Shown here in pieces: positions 37,899 to 46,838 of a stretch of 64,000 nucleotides of DNA. The notes under the pieces are model-generated. The model saw nothing but the letters and a program-made list of their open reading frames with translations. It ran no database searches and was not told where the DNA came from. The position numbers and the translations under genes were made by a program. Every line of letters begins with the position of its first letter. Position 1 is the stretch's first letter. Source of the stretch: Gammaproteobacteria bacterium (GTDB lineage: Bacteria > Pseudomonadota > Gammaproteobacteria > Enterobacterales > Kangiellaceae); assembly GCA_013373545.1 (NCBI GenBank), contig JABXHQ010000103.1, positions 1-64,000 on the forward strand, given 5' to 3'.

Positions 37899-38366
37899 TT
37901 ACATTTGAGACTGAAGGTAATTTTCGAGTCCGACTTTGTTTATTAATCCAAGCTGTTTTTCTAACCAATAAGCGTGATCAACTTCGGTATCTTCTAACAG
38001 CTTTTGTAGAATTTCTCGGCTTTGAAAGTCTTTTTCTTGTTCACAAATAACAATGGCTGACTTCAATTTCTCCGCTACTTCATACTCTACTTTCAAATCG
38101 TTCTCGAGCATTTCAGGCACGTTGCTTCCAATTCTAAGTGGCTCCCGCGTTACCATGTCAGGTGTGCTTTCAAGAAATAAAATGCGTTCGATCAATGCTG
38201 CCGCATGGCCTTTTTCATCATCGAACTCGTGATCAATACGCTCAAACAATTTGCTTAATCCCCAATCGTCGTACATCCGGGAGTGAATGAAGTACTGATC
38301 CATGGCAGTCAACTCTAGCGCTAAAATTTCGTTGAGCGCATTTACGACTTTACTATTACCTTTCAT
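37899..38366 (-). CDS. bfr: Bacterioferritin subunit, ferroxidase type (lacks haem-ligand Met)
   Basis: 155 residues of four-helix ferritin fold. Numbered as E. coli Bfr, the di-iron ligands are kept: E18, E51, H54, E94, and E/H equivalent to 127/130 (here 128/131 after a one-residue insertion, TEVDH). Met52, the axial ligand of the inter-subunit haem, is replaced by Lys (DDEKGH). It should therefore oxidise iron but not bind haem alone, complementing the other subunit encoded 8 bases upstream. Together they probably form a mixed 24-subunit iron store. Confidence 0.93.
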   Translation of the reverse strand: MKGNSKVVNALNEILALELTAMDQYFIHSRMYDDWGLSKLFERIDHEFDDEKGHAAALIERILFLESTPDMVTREPLRIGSNVPEMLENDLKVEYEVAEKLKSAIVICEQEKDFQSREILQKLLEDTEVDHAYWLEKQLGLINKVGLENYLQSQM

Positions 38367-38374
38367 AAGTTGAT

Positions 38375-38842
38375 TTATCCCATGGTTGATTGTAAATAAT
38401 TTTCAATACCTAAACTGGCGACTAAATGTTGCTGCGTTTCTAGCCAGTCTAAATATTCTTCTTCGTCTTCTAGAATTTCTTCGAGCAATTCTCGACTAAC
38501 AAAGTCTTTGTGCTGCTCACAAACGACGATGGCATCGCGCAATGCAGCCAAGGATTCGTGTTGAACTTTAGTGTCACAAGCGAGCATTTCTTCTGTGTGT
38601 TCGCCAATGTGTAACTTGTTAAGTTTTTGCAGGTTTGGTAAGCCTTCTAGAAACAGAATGCGCTCGATTAAATCATCGGCTTGCTTCATATCTTTTATCG
38701 ACTTTTTGTAAGACTTCTCATTTAACTGGTCGAGCCCCCAATTTTTATACATGCGCGCATGTAAAAAATATTGATTGATAGACGTTAACTCGATGGTCAA
38801 AATCGAATTCAATGTGCTGATGACGGATTTTTCACCTTTCAT
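38375..38842 (-). CDS. bfr: Bacterioferritin subunit, haem-binding type (ferroxidase residues lost)
   Basis: 155 residues, first gene of the pair. It keeps Met52 ([10 protein letters not shown]) for haem binding, plus E18 and E127. Four of the six di-iron ligands are changed: E51 to D, H54 to Q, E94 to Q and H130 to Y (EDEEEYLDW). It is therefore probably a haem carrier and electron-exit subunit, lacking its own ferroxidase site. The division of labour matches the two-gene bacterioferritins of Neisseria and other proteobacteria. Confidence 0.93.
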   Translation of the reverse strand: MKGEKSVISTLNSILTIELTSINQYFLHARMYKNWGLDQLNEKSYKKSIKDMKQADDLIERILFLEGLPNLQKLNKLHIGEHTEEMLACDTKVQHESLAALRDAIVVCEQHKDFVSRELLEEILEDEEEYLDWLETQQHLVASLGIENYLQSTMG

Positions 38843-38981
38843 TTATTTAGATTCCTTGTCGCGTGGGCGAGAGACTAAATGTGTGCGCTCATTAAGACTG
38901 AAAAGAGTAGGGGATCCTCGCCGCAATGTCAATTCAAATCCCGTAAAATCAATGGGTTACAAATAGTTTTGATTTTGATTT

Positions 38982-39302
38982 TCATTTCGATTTTGGCTCG
39001 TTTTTAGCCAGGTCTTGCGGTGTTTTTTCTTGTAGCATATAGGCAAAAGCGATGATTTGAGCAACCGCAAGATACAGCTGCTCTGGAATCTCATCGCCAA
39101 GCTCTAATTGTGTTAGAACATCGATCAAAATCGGATCTTCATGAATAAAAACGTCGTGTTCGGCGGCCAACGCAATAATCGCTTCTGCACTTAAGCCGCT
39201 CCCTTTGGCAGTCATTCGTGGAGCATCTTGACCATCATATTTGAGCGCAGCTGCTTTGCGTTGGCTGACTGGCTTGGGGTTGTCTGAGGAAGATTGATTC
39301 AT
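38982..39302 (-). CDS. FlhB C-terminal-domain-like protein (orphan)
   Basis: 106 residues resembling only the cytoplasmic C-terminal fragment of FlhB/YscU. It has AAALKYDGQDAPRMTAKGSG, EAIIALAAEHDVFIHEDPILIDVLTQLELGDEIPEQLYLAVAQIIAFAY. The NPTH autocleavage site and all membrane segments are absent, so it mimics the released fragment. In flagella this part switches export specificity by binding FliK. Its upstream neighbour is a FliK-like gene overlapping by 4 bases. No other flagellar gene is seen nearby. Confidence 0.8.
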   Translation of the reverse strand: MNQSSSDNPKPVSQRKAAALKYDGQDAPRMTAKGSGLSAEAIIALAAEHDVFIHEDPILIDVLTQLELGDEIPEQLYLAVAQIIAFAYMLQEKTPQDLAKNEPKSK

Positions 39303-41041
39303 ATGCGGTAATCGACTAGGGATTGTGGCAGCTGCGCCAAAGTTAAAGGTTCACTGCTACCAGTTTCGCTTTTAATATCATTGATCAATAGGCCACAGTC
39401 GACAAGCTGCTGCTTAAGTTCCGGCATTTTATGCTGCAGTAGCTGAGCGGTACTGACTTCCTCTGCAACAAAGCGCACGTCCAGTTTGTTGCCTTTTAAT
39501 GTCGTGATCGCATGGAATGCCCCGAGGCTTTCGAAATCAAACCGGATGGTTACGCGCCATTGCGTTTGTGACTTTTTGTCCGCCTTGGCGTTCTGTTCGA
39601 ACTTCATTTGAACTTGGCTTAATTGCTTTTGAAACTGTAGGGGTAATTCAAACACCCAAGTATTGGCGTCGAGCAAGTGCAGGTTTTGAAACTGATTAAG
39701 TTTGATACGCGAGAGTGCCGACTCTGTTTCTTGGCTCACAGCTTGTGCGGTCAATCGCTCCGAGTTTAACGTTAGTTGCCGCGTGCGAGCATTTTGATTT
39801 AACCATCCGCGGGCAAAATTAACTAGCTTTTGAACACCAGAGAAGCCGTCGGCTGTCAGGGGACGTGAGGCTGATGTGGCGGAAGGTAATGGCATGGACT
39901 CGGGAGTTAATAAGTGACGGATTAAATAAAATAATTGTTTAGTATCGGTGGGTGTCGCCGTTGTCGTTGCTTTGCCGTCGCTTACCGGCAGCGGCGGTTG
40001 CAGCACTGACCAGCCAGATTGTGAAACTTGGGATAACTTGTTTTCGAAAAATACTCCGCTACGTTGAATGGCTTGTTGCAAAGTTTTTACGTCGAGGTTT
40101 TGTGCGTTAGGTAGTTGCTCGAGCCAATTGGTGAGGTGTTGACGCGCGTTACTGGCGCTGCCTTGACTGGACAACTGGCTCAAGACTTGAATCAACCGCC
40201 GCAGCTGGCCTAAGGTATCTGACACCGGCTGCGCGGTGGAATTAAATTGGCTTAAATAATGTTTGAGTGTTTGCGCTTGGCTTGGCAGTGGCAGTCGCGG
40301 ACTTAAATCGAGCGCAGGGCGCTCGACGGTTTTTAGCGGTGGGCTTGATTCATCAATTACCGCACGCTTAATTTGTTCGCCAAGATTTAGTTGCAATGGC
40401 AGTTTTAATCCTTGGGTGTTTGGAGTGCTGTCTTTGTTCACCGCTGTTGAGGTTTTTTCAACCGCCGTTTGCGAAGGCGGTATTAGTGCTGTGGCTGGCG
40501 CCGTGGTTGCGGCTTTGGGCTGTGCAGTGGTCGGGGCGTTGTTTGCACTTTGCGCAATGACGGTCGCCGGAGTCGGTGCCGCTGCTTTGGTGAGCAGCAC
40601 TTGGCTACCAGTGTTGGTCGCTTGCCGCAGTGCGATTAGCGGCTTAGGCACCTCTAACCATTGAGCTAATTGCTGGAAAAGCGCGGTCAGTGGCTTTTGC
40701 AAAGAAGCGCCTGTGAGATTCGAGTAGTCGACTTGCAGCGGTAGACTGACGCGGTTATTTTGCAACGTAGGCGTTACTTGAAGTTGAATTTCAGCGAGTA
40801 AAGGGGCCAAACGTTTACTCACCGATAAATTGTCAATGATGAGAATTAATGATTGGGTTCCCCCTTGGCGTGGTTGCGGTAGAGGGATTGCCAATTGCAA
40901 TGGCCCGTTGCCGCTGCTAGCTGTTTGCAGTGTGGCGCCCAAAGTCTGGCCCTGAAGGCTACTCAACAAGGTCTTTAACTGTGAGACCGTCATTTCGCTC
41001 GGGGGGTGCTTTGTTAATATTTTGCTTAAGAGGTCTGTCAT
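39299..41041 (-). CDS. FliK-like hook-length-control domain protein (orphan)
   Basis: 580 residues. The N-terminal 450 residues are low-complexity (Gln, Thr, Ser, Ala, Pro) with repeated LxQL helices, as in FliK rulers. The C-terminal Flg_hook domain (about 470-560) has the pattern LPLQFQKQLSQVQMKFEQN, WRVTIRFDFESLGAFHAI and LKQQLVDCGLLINDIK. Paired with the FlhB-like gene, so the two probably interact. It is immediately divergent from ccmA. Confidence 0.75.
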   Translation of the reverse strand: MTDLLSKILTKHPPSEMTVSQLKTLLSSLQGQTLGATLQTASSGNGPLQLAIPLPQPRQGGTQSLILIIDNLSVSKRLAPLLAEIQLQVTPTLQNNRVSLPLQVDYSNLTGASLQKPLTALFQQLAQWLEVPKPLIALRQATNTGSQVLLTKAAAPTPATVIAQSANNAPTTAQPKAATTAPATALIPPSQTAVEKTSTAVNKDSTPNTQGLKLPLQLNLGEQIKRAVIDESSPPLKTVERPALDLSPRLPLPSQAQTLKHYLSQFNSTAQPVSDTLGQLRRLIQVLSQLSSQGSASNARQHLTNWLEQLPNAQNLDVKTLQQAIQRSGVFFENKLSQVSQSGWSVLQPPLPVSDGKATTTATPTDTKQLFYLIRHLLTPESMPLPSATSASRPLTADGFSGVQKLVNFARGWLNQNARTRQLTLNSERLTAQAVSQETESALSRIKLNQFQNLHLLDANTWVFELPLQFQKQLSQVQMKFEQNAKADKKSQTQWRVTIRFDFESLGAFHAITTLKGNKLDVRFVAEEVSTAQLLQHKMPELKQQLVDCGLLINDIKSETGSSEPLTLAQLPQSLVDYRI

Positions 41042-41129
41042 TATATTGAGTCAAATCAATAGATTAATAGCCACCATTATATTAGTATAGCGCGCTCAAC
41101 TGATTGCCGCAGGGTAACCTAAAGATCTG

Positions 41130-41759
41130 ATGTATTCGCGCTTCACCATAACCGCTCAAGACCTAGCGCTGATCCGCGGTGATCGTCTGTTGTTCAAGCA
41201 TTGTAACTTTACCGTGTCTTCCGGGCAGGTCCTCTACATCAAAGGCGCTAACGGTGCCGGCAAGACCAGCTTATTAAATACGTTGACCGGCTTTATCGAG
41301 CCCGACAATGGTGCGTTCAGCGTAAGCCCCGAAAATCACTTTCATACGTGGTTGACCCGCAACACTTTGTACCTGGGCCATCACACGGGAATCAAAAGCG
41401 CGCTAACGGTAACCGAAAACCTTGCCTTTTATGCACACCTGCGCGGAGTCACCAAACCCGACTTTACTTCAGCTATCGCTGCAGTTGGCCTTGCTGGATT
41501 TGATGAGCAACTGGCTGCGCACCTTTCGCAAGGGCAAAAGCGCCGAATAGCTTTGGCGCGCTTGCTGATTGAACCAGTCGCTCTGTGGATCCTGGATGAG
41601 CCGTTGGTAGCGCTCGATGTCGATGGTCAAGCGTGGCTGTGCGGGCTGATTGAGCAGCAAGTCAATAATGGCGGCGCTGTGATTGTAACTTCACATCAGC
41701 CGCTGACTTTGAACTGCACTGTCTCGGAACTGGAATTAGCGGGAGTAGGTAATGTTTAG
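41130..41759 (+). CDS. ccmA: Cytochrome c maturation ABC transporter ATPase CcmA
   Basis: 209 residues. Walker A GANGAGKTSLLNTL near residue 40, signature LSQGQKRRIALARLL near 130, Walker B LWILDEPLVALD, and a switch His in SHQPL. It energises release of haem-loaded CcmE from CcmC. First gene of the nine-gene operon; it overlaps ccmB by 8 bases. Confidence 0.96.
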   Translation: MYSRFTITAQDLALIRGDRLLFKHCNFTVSSGQVLYIKGANGAGKTSLLNTLTGFIEPDNGAFSVSPENHFHTWLTRNTLYLGHHTGIKSALTVTENLAFYAHLRGVTKPDFTSAIAAVGLAGFDEQLAAHLSQGQKRRIALARLLIEPVALWILDEPLVALDVDGQAWLCGLIEQQVNNGGAVIVTSHQPLTLNCTVSELELAGVGNV

Positions 41760-42414
41760 AGTGCTACTACTTCGTGAAATACGGTTAATGGCACGGCGAA
41801 AAAGCGAGTTAGTAAACCCGTTAATGTTTTTCCTGATTGTGGCGATGCTGTTTCCCTTTGGTGTCTCACCGGAGCCGACCATACTAGCGCAACTGGCGCC
41901 TGGTGTTATTTGGGTGTGTGCGTTGTTGGCGCTTATGTTGTCTCTGGACGGTTTTTATCGTGATGACTTTGACGATGGCAGCTTGCGTCAGATGGTGATG
42001 AGTGGTGTCGCGCCTGCGTTAATCGTGTTAACCAAAGCGGTTGCCAATTGGCTGTTTACGGCTTTGCCGCTGATCATCGTTTCACCGTTAATTGGCGTCA
42101 TGCTTAATCTTCATCCAAGTGGCATTGCGGCGGTGGCGCTTACTTTGTTGTTGGGAACTCCCGCGATGTGCTTAATCGCTGCAATTGGGATGAGTTTAAC
42201 AGTTGGTTTACGCCGCGGTGGTATCCTGCTAGCCCTGTTGGTCTTGCCGCTGTACATTCCCATCCTTATTTTTGGTGCTATGGGCGTAAATGCAGCAGCG
42301 ATGGGGCAAAGTTATAGCGGGCAACTACTATTTTTGGCAGCCATGAGCGTATTTACGGTATCATTGGCGCCGTGGGCAGCAGGCGCCGCTCTAAAAGTGT
42401 CTTTAGGTGAGTAG
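41752..42414 (+). CDS. ccmB: Cytochrome c maturation membrane permease CcmB
   Basis: 220 residues with six hydrophobic segments. The family regions MARRKSELVNPLMFFLIVAMLFPFGVSPE and GFYRDDFDDGSLRQMVMSG are present. With CcmA and CcmC it forms the complex that releases haem-CcmE. It ends within the region just before ccmC. Confidence 0.95.
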   Translation: MFRVLLLREIRLMARRKSELVNPLMFFLIVAMLFPFGVSPEPTILAQLAPGVIWVCALLALMLSLDGFYRDDFDDGSLRQMVMSGVAPALIVLTKAVANWLFTALPLIIVSPLIGVMLNLHPSGIAAVALTLLLGTPAMCLIAAIGMSLTVGLRRGGILLALLVLPLYIPILIFGAMGVNAAAMGQSYSGQLLFLAAMSVFTVSLAPWAAGAALKVSLGE

Positions 42415-42418
42415 TAAA

Positions 42419-43159
42419 ATGGCTTGGACTTGGTTTTTTCGACTTGGATCACCCAAATGGTTTTATCAGATGTCGCTCAAATGGCAACCATGGTTATGGT
42501 TTTTCGCCGGTAGTGGTTTGGGCATCGGATTAATTTGGGGATTATGGATTGCACCGCCAGATTATTATCAAGGTGAATTACAGCGCATTATGTATATTCA
42601 TGTACCTGCCGCGTACCTGTCCATGTTTGTTTATGTGGTAATGGCCGTAAGTGGCGCTATTGGTATTATTTGGCGGATGAAAATGGCCTACACGGTGTCT
42701 ATGAGCTGTTCACCGATTGGGGCAGCCTTTACTTTCTTAGCATTAATCACCGGTTCTTTGTGGGGCAAACCCACTTGGGGCACTTATTGGGTTTTTGATG
42801 CGCGATTAACAGCCGAGTTGGTGCTGTTGTTTTTATACTTTGGTCATATGGCATTATTCAATGCGATTAGTGATCTGAAGTCTGCCGATAAAGCTGCCGC
42901 TATTTTAGCCATTGTAGGCGTGGTGAATATTCCGATTATTCATTTTTCAGTCGAATGGTGGAACAGTCTGCATCAGCCCGCTTCTCTGAGTAAATTGGAA
43001 AAGCCATCCATTGATTCATCAATGTTGTGGCCGCTGTTGATTATGATTGTTTCCTTTAAAGTATTTTTTGTCGCTGTGTTGTTGCCTTTTATTCGTAACC
43101 ATATCTTGTGGCGTGATCGCGATGCGCAGTGGGTAAAACAAGAGGTTGAGTCAAAATGA
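42419..43159 (+). CDS. ccmC: Haem-handling protein CcmC
   Basis: 246 residues with six membrane segments. The tryptophan-rich motif WGKPTWGTYWVFDARLT (near residue 115) and two periplasmic His (in IMYIHVPAAY and IHFSVEWWNSLHQ) bind haem for transfer to CcmE. The ATG at 42419 has AGGTGAG seven bases upstream; a GTG four codons earlier (42407) is possible. It overlaps ccmD by 4 bases. Confidence 0.95.
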   Translation: MAWTWFFRLGSPKWFYQMSLKWQPWLWFFAGSGLGIGLIWGLWIAPPDYYQGELQRIMYIHVPAAYLSMFVYVVMAVSGAIGIIWRMKMAYTVSMSCSPIGAAFTFLALITGSLWGKPTWGTYWVFDARLTAELVLLFLYFGHMALFNAISDLKSADKAAAILAIVGVVNIPIIHFSVEWWNSLHQPASLSKLEKPSIDSSMLWPLLIMIVSFKVFFVAVLLPFIRNHILWRDRDAQWVKQEVESK

Positions 43160-43344
43160 GTGATTTTATTCCACCGGATCGCTGGGAGTTTATTTGGGCT
43201 TCCTATGCCTTTTTTGCGCTCACATTTATTTTCTTAGTGGTAGCTCCGGTTATTCGTAAAGTGCGGTTACGCCGAGAGTTAAAGCAGTATTACTTGCGTC
43301 AACGTTTGCTCCAAGATGAGCAGCGGAAATCTATCGGGCAGTAA
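43156..43344 (+). CDS. ccmD: CcmD
   Basis: 62 residues with a single membrane helix (about 15-35) preceded by FIWASYAFFALTF and followed by a basic cytoplasmic helix with RRELKQYYLRQRL. It helps CcmE release from the CcmABC complex. Overlaps ccmC by 4 bases. Confidence 0.92.
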   Translation: MSDFIPPDRWEFIWASYAFFALTFIFLVVAPVIRKVRLRRELKQYYLRQRLLQDEQRKSIGQ

Positions 43345-43362
43345 TTATTTAGAGGTGTTGTA

Positions 43363-43827
43363 ATGGCTATGAAACCGCAGCGTAAAAAACGCGCTATTGG
43401 AATTATTTTATCCGTACTTGGAGTCGCCAGTGCGATCGCTTTAGTGTTCGTTGCTCTCGGTGATAATTTAAATTATTTCTATACGCCCAGCCAAATTCAA
43501 GCGGGAGAAGCGCCGATTGATCGGTCTATCAAGGTTGGCGGCTTAGTGGTACCCGGTACTGTAAAACGTGGCGCCAATCAATTAGATGTTGAATTTACTA
43601 TTCGTGATAAAGAGCATTCGTTACGAGTCGAGTTTAGTGACGTGCTGCCGGATTTATTTAAAGAAGGGCAGGGTATTGTTGCAACCGGAACACTCGCTGA
43701 AGATGGGCGTTTTGTTGCTTCATCCGTTTTGGCTAAGCATGATGAAAACTATATGCCACCAGAGGTAGCCAGAGCTTTATCCGAAGGCGGTCATCCAACT
43801 AAAAGTCCAAAAGAAGAAAACAACTAA
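43363..43827 (+). CDS. ccmE: Haem chaperone CcmE
   Basis: 154 residues. One N-terminal membrane anchor (about 12-31), then a periplasmic beta-barrel with RSIKVGGLVVPGTVKRGA and DLFKEGQGIVATG. The haem-binding His lies in LAKHDENYMPPEVA near residue 128, with the Tyr four residues later. It carries haem from CcmC to CcmF. GAGGTG precedes the start. Confidence 0.96.
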   Translation: MAMKPQRKKRAIGIILSVLGVASAIALVFVALGDNLNYFYTPSQIQAGEAPIDRSIKVGGLVVPGTVKRGANQLDVEFTIRDKEHSLRVEFSDVLPDLFKEGQGIVATGTLAEDGRFVASSVLAKHDENYMPPEVARALSEGGHPTKSPKEENN

Positions 43828-43835
43828 GAGTTTTT

Positions 43836-45794
43836 ATGATTGTTGAAATAGCGCATTTTTGCTTGATTTTGGCATTTGCTATTGCCTGCATTGCCACGGT
43901 AGCACCGATTGTTGGTAGTTTCTATCAGCGCAGCCAGTTGACTTTATTCGCACGACCTGCGGCTTTAATTCAGTTTGCTCTGGTCTTGCTATCATTCATT
44001 GGTTTAGTGTTTGCGTTTGCCACAGATGATTTTTCCGTGGCTTATGTCGCTTCGCATTCATACACAAAGTTACCAATGATTTACAAGTTAACCGCAGTGT
44101 GGGGCGCTCACGAAGGTTCGCTACTATTATGGATCTTAATGTTAACCGGATGGTCCGCAGCGGTCGCTATTTTCAGTCGAACCTTGCCGGATGAGGCGGT
44201 GGCGCGAGTTTTAGCGGTAATGTCGTTTATTGCTGTCGGTTTCATGTCGTTTGCACTGTTTACTTCAAACCCTTTTGAACGTTTGCTGCCAGACTTTCCG
44301 ATTGATGGTCGTGATTTAAATCCGCTGTTACAAGACTTCGGATTTATTATTCATCCACCTTTTCTTTATATGGGTTATGTCGGCTTTGCAGTCGCATTTG
44401 CTTTTGCGGTTTCGGCACTGATTAGCGGTGAGTTAGATTCGACTTGGGCGCGTTGGTCTCGTCCTTGGACGGTTGCTGCATGGTTGTTTTTGACCGTTGG
44501 GATAGCGCTTGGGAGTTGGTGGGCTTATTATGAGCTTGGCTGGGGCGGCTGGTGGTTCTGGGATCCGGTAGAAAATGCGTCGTTTATGCCGTGGCTTACT
44601 GGTACCGCATTGATTCATACATTAGCCGCCAGTGAAAAGCGCGGCGTGTTTAAAACTTGGACTGTTTTTCTTGCGCTGATGACTTTTTGCCTCAGTTTGC
44701 TGGGTACTTTCATTGTTCGTTCAGGGGTCATTACTTCAGTGCATTCATTTGCTCAAGATCCTGTGCGTGGAACCTATATATTAATTTTTCTTGGCATTGT
44801 GGTTTTAAGTTCGTTGTTGCTGTTTTTCTTTCGCGGCGCGGCAGTCAAGTCCACCGGCAGTTTTAAGTTGTTCTCGAAAGAAACCGCATTGTTGGGTAAT
44901 AACTTATTACTGGTTTTTGCTTGTCTAATTGTATTGTTTGGAACTTTGTTTCCAATGCTTAATGAAGCCTTTGGTAAGTCTGTCAGTGTTGGCGCTCCAT
45001 ATTTTAACTCGTTGTTTCCTATTGTTATGCTGCCGTTACTTATTTTACTAGGCTTTGGTCACTGGTTGCATTGGAAAGACAATAAGCGCGAGCACCTAGT
45101 TAAAAATCTCCGAGCAATTATTCTAATCAATATTGTATTAATGCTGATTGTAACCATCGGCTTATTAAATTATTCCGCTGCTCAAATTTGGCTTTGTGTG
45201 CTAATTGCGCTTTGGATGGTTTCATCCATCATTCAAGATGTCATTAATAAAACCCGTAATAGTCAAAACAAATGGCGCGCAATTACAAAGCTTAAGTCAT
45301 CTTATTGGGGCATGCACTGTGCGCATCTAGGCTTGGCCGTCTCGCTTATTGGTATTGTTATGGTTTCTTATGATAGTCGTGAGGACTTAATCAAACTCGA
45401 TATCGGTGAGAAATTCGATGCGGGATCTTTTCAAGTTACTTTTGATCGAATATCTCAGGTGCAAGGTCCAAACTACACGGCAACTCGGGGACACTTTTCG
45501 CTGGTAGAGTCGGGTCGAGAATACCAAGTTACTTCCGATAAAAGACGTTACACGGCTTCCGGAACCGTAATGTCGGAAGCGGGAATTGATCCGGGCCTAT
45601 TTCGTGATGTTTATATTTCGTTGGGTGAACCATTGGATGAGAATAGTTGGTCGGTAAGAGTCTATCGCAAATCATTTGTTCGGTGGATTTGGTTGGGCGC
45701 ATTGATTATGGCGTTTGGTGGGTTGCTGGCGATTATCGATCGACGCTATCGTTTAAAGTTATCCGCAAAAGTTTTGGCAGAAAAATCATCATGA
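43836..45794 (+). CDS. ccmF: Haem lyase subunit CcmF
   Basis: 652 residues with about 14 membrane segments. The WWD domain WGGWWFWDPVENASFMPWL lies near residue 235, and conserved His are in AHEGSLLLW, IHPPFLYMGY and VHSFAQDP. A large periplasmic domain near 530-620 precedes the last helix. With CcmH/I it attaches haem to apocytochromes. Overlaps ccmG by 4 bases. Confidence 0.96.
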   Translation: MIVEIAHFCLILAFAIACIATVAPIVGSFYQRSQLTLFARPAALIQFALVLLSFIGLVFAFATDDFSVAYVASHSYTKLPMIYKLTAVWGAHEGSLLLWILMLTGWSAAVAIFSRTLPDEAVARVLAVMSFIAVGFMSFALFTSNPFERLLPDFPIDGRDLNPLLQDFGFIIHPPFLYMGYVGFAVAFAFAVSALISGELDSTWARWSRPWTVAAWLFLTVGIALGSWWAYYELGWGGWWFWDPVENASFMPWLTGTALIHTLAASEKRGVFKTWTVFLALMTFCLSLLGTFIVRSGVITSVHSFAQDPVRGTYILIFLGIVVLSSLLLFFFRGAAVKSTGSFKLFSKETALLGNNLLLVFACLIVLFGTLFPMLNEAFGKSVSVGAPYFNSLFPIVMLPLLILLGFGHWLHWKDNKREHLVKNLRAIILINIVLMLIVTIGLLNYSAAQIWLCVLIALWMVSSIIQDVINKTRNSQNKWRAITKLKSSYWGMHCAHLGLAVSLIGIVMVSYDSREDLIKLDIGEKFDAGSFQVTFDRISQVQGPNYTATRGHFSLVESGREYQVTSDKRRYTASGTVMSEAGIDPGLFRDVYISLGEPLDENSWSVRVYRKSFVRWIWLGALIMAFGGLLAIIDRRYRLKLSAKVLAEKSS

Positions 45795-46348
45795 CCGACT
45801 TAGAGCCCAACACAAAGCAAGCAAAGCCATTGGTGGGTTTTGCAGTACCGGTAATTATTTTGTTTGTATTACTAGCCGGGTTTTTTATTAATGCATTATT
45901 TGATGATAAACCTGAACTTCCTTCTATGCGACAAAATAAGCCTCTGCCAGATTTTTCTGCGCGTAAACTTTTGTCGCAAGAAGTGATTCACTCGAAAGAT
46001 ATTCGTGGACAGTATTGGTTGCTTAACGTTTGGGGATCGTGGTGTCCTACATGTTACCTTGAGCATCCTTATTTAATGGAGTTGGCTGCTGACGGCGTGA
46101 TGATTGTAGGGGTCAATTATAAAGACAATCAAGAGGATGCAATTAAGTTTTTAAATCAACGAGGTAATCCATATCAGTTCTCATTTTTTGATCCAAAAGG
46201 CCATATTGCGATTGATTTAGGTATCAGTGCTGCTCCCGAAACATTTTTGATTTCGCCTTCTGGAGAAGTCGTTTTTCATCGGATTGGCGCCATGGATAAA
46301 AATATTTATGAGAATATCTTTTTGCCCTTGATGGAGCCAAAGTCATGA
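45791..46348 (+). CDS. ccmG: Periplasmic thiol-disulphide oxidoreductase CcmG/DsbE
   Basis: 185 residues. Start ATG at 45791 in ATGA overlap with ccmF; an upstream in-frame extension would run inside ccmF and is rejected. One N-terminal membrane anchor, then a thioredoxin fold with active site WGSWCPTCYLEHP near residue 85 and a cis-Pro at AAPETFLI. It reduces the Cys pair of apocytochrome or CcmH before haem attachment. Confidence 0.95.
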   Translation: MTDLEPNTKQAKPLVGFAVPVIILFVLLAGFFINALFDDKPELPSMRQNKPLPDFSARKLLSQEVIHSKDIRGQYWLLNVWGSWCPTCYLEHPYLMELAADGVMIVGVNYKDNQEDAIKFLNQRGNPYQFSFFDPKGHIAIDLGISAAPETFLISPSGEVVFHRIGAMDKNIYENIFLPLMEPKS

Positions 46349-46833
46349 GATGGATATTGCTAAATGTTTTACTTTTAGTATCGATTGCCTTAGGCGCGGC
46401 TGAATCTATTCTAAAATTTGATAATGAAAAACAGCAGCAAACTTACCAACAATTGATCACTGAGCTGCGTTGCCCGAAATGTCTCAATCAATCCATTGCT
46501 GATTCTAATGCGGGTATTTCCGAGGATTTGCGCAACCTGGTATACGAAAAAGTTAAGCAAGGTCAATCAGCCGCAGAGATTAAAACATTCCTTCGAGAAC
46601 GCTACGGTGACTTTATTTTATATAAACCTGAAGTCGCAGGTAGTAATTTGATCTTATGGTTTGGCCCGCTTGTTTTATTGTTGATTACAGTTGCTGTGCT
46701 GTGGATTAGGTTTCGTGCGCGGTTGCAACTCGTGGAGTCGACATTGACAGATCAAGAGCAACAAAAGCTTCAGCAGTTGCTCAAAAAAGATGCTGATATT
46801 GAAGTTGAAAAATCAAATAGTAGAAGTGAGTAG
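46345..46833 (+). CDS. ccmH: CcmH (CycL-type) thiol protein
   Basis: 162 residues. A signal or anchor at the N-terminus, the RCPKC redox motif (LRCPKCLNQSIADSNA near residue 40), a three-helix domain through RERYGDFILYKPE, and one C-terminal membrane helix. This is the short form; the TPR part is the separate ccmI. Overlaps ccmG by 4 bases. Confidence 0.95.
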   Translation: MRWILLNVLLLVSIALGAAESILKFDNEKQQQTYQQLITELRCPKCLNQSIADSNAGISEDLRNLVYEKVKQGQSAAEIKTFLRERYGDFILYKPEVAGSNLILWFGPLVLLLITVAVLWIRFRARLQLVESTLTDQEQQKLQQLLKKDADIEVEKSNSRSE

Positions 46834-46838
46834 GCGAG

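Noticed and set aside
40263-40664. 133-codon plus-strand frame with Val/Ala-rich sequence
   Set aside because: Antisense of the low-complexity part of the FliK-like gene; no start signal or homology seen.
45647-45790. Upstream extension of ccmG
   Set aside because: It lies inside ccmF and lacks a ribosome site; the ATGA overlap start at 45791 gives the normal N-terminal anchor.
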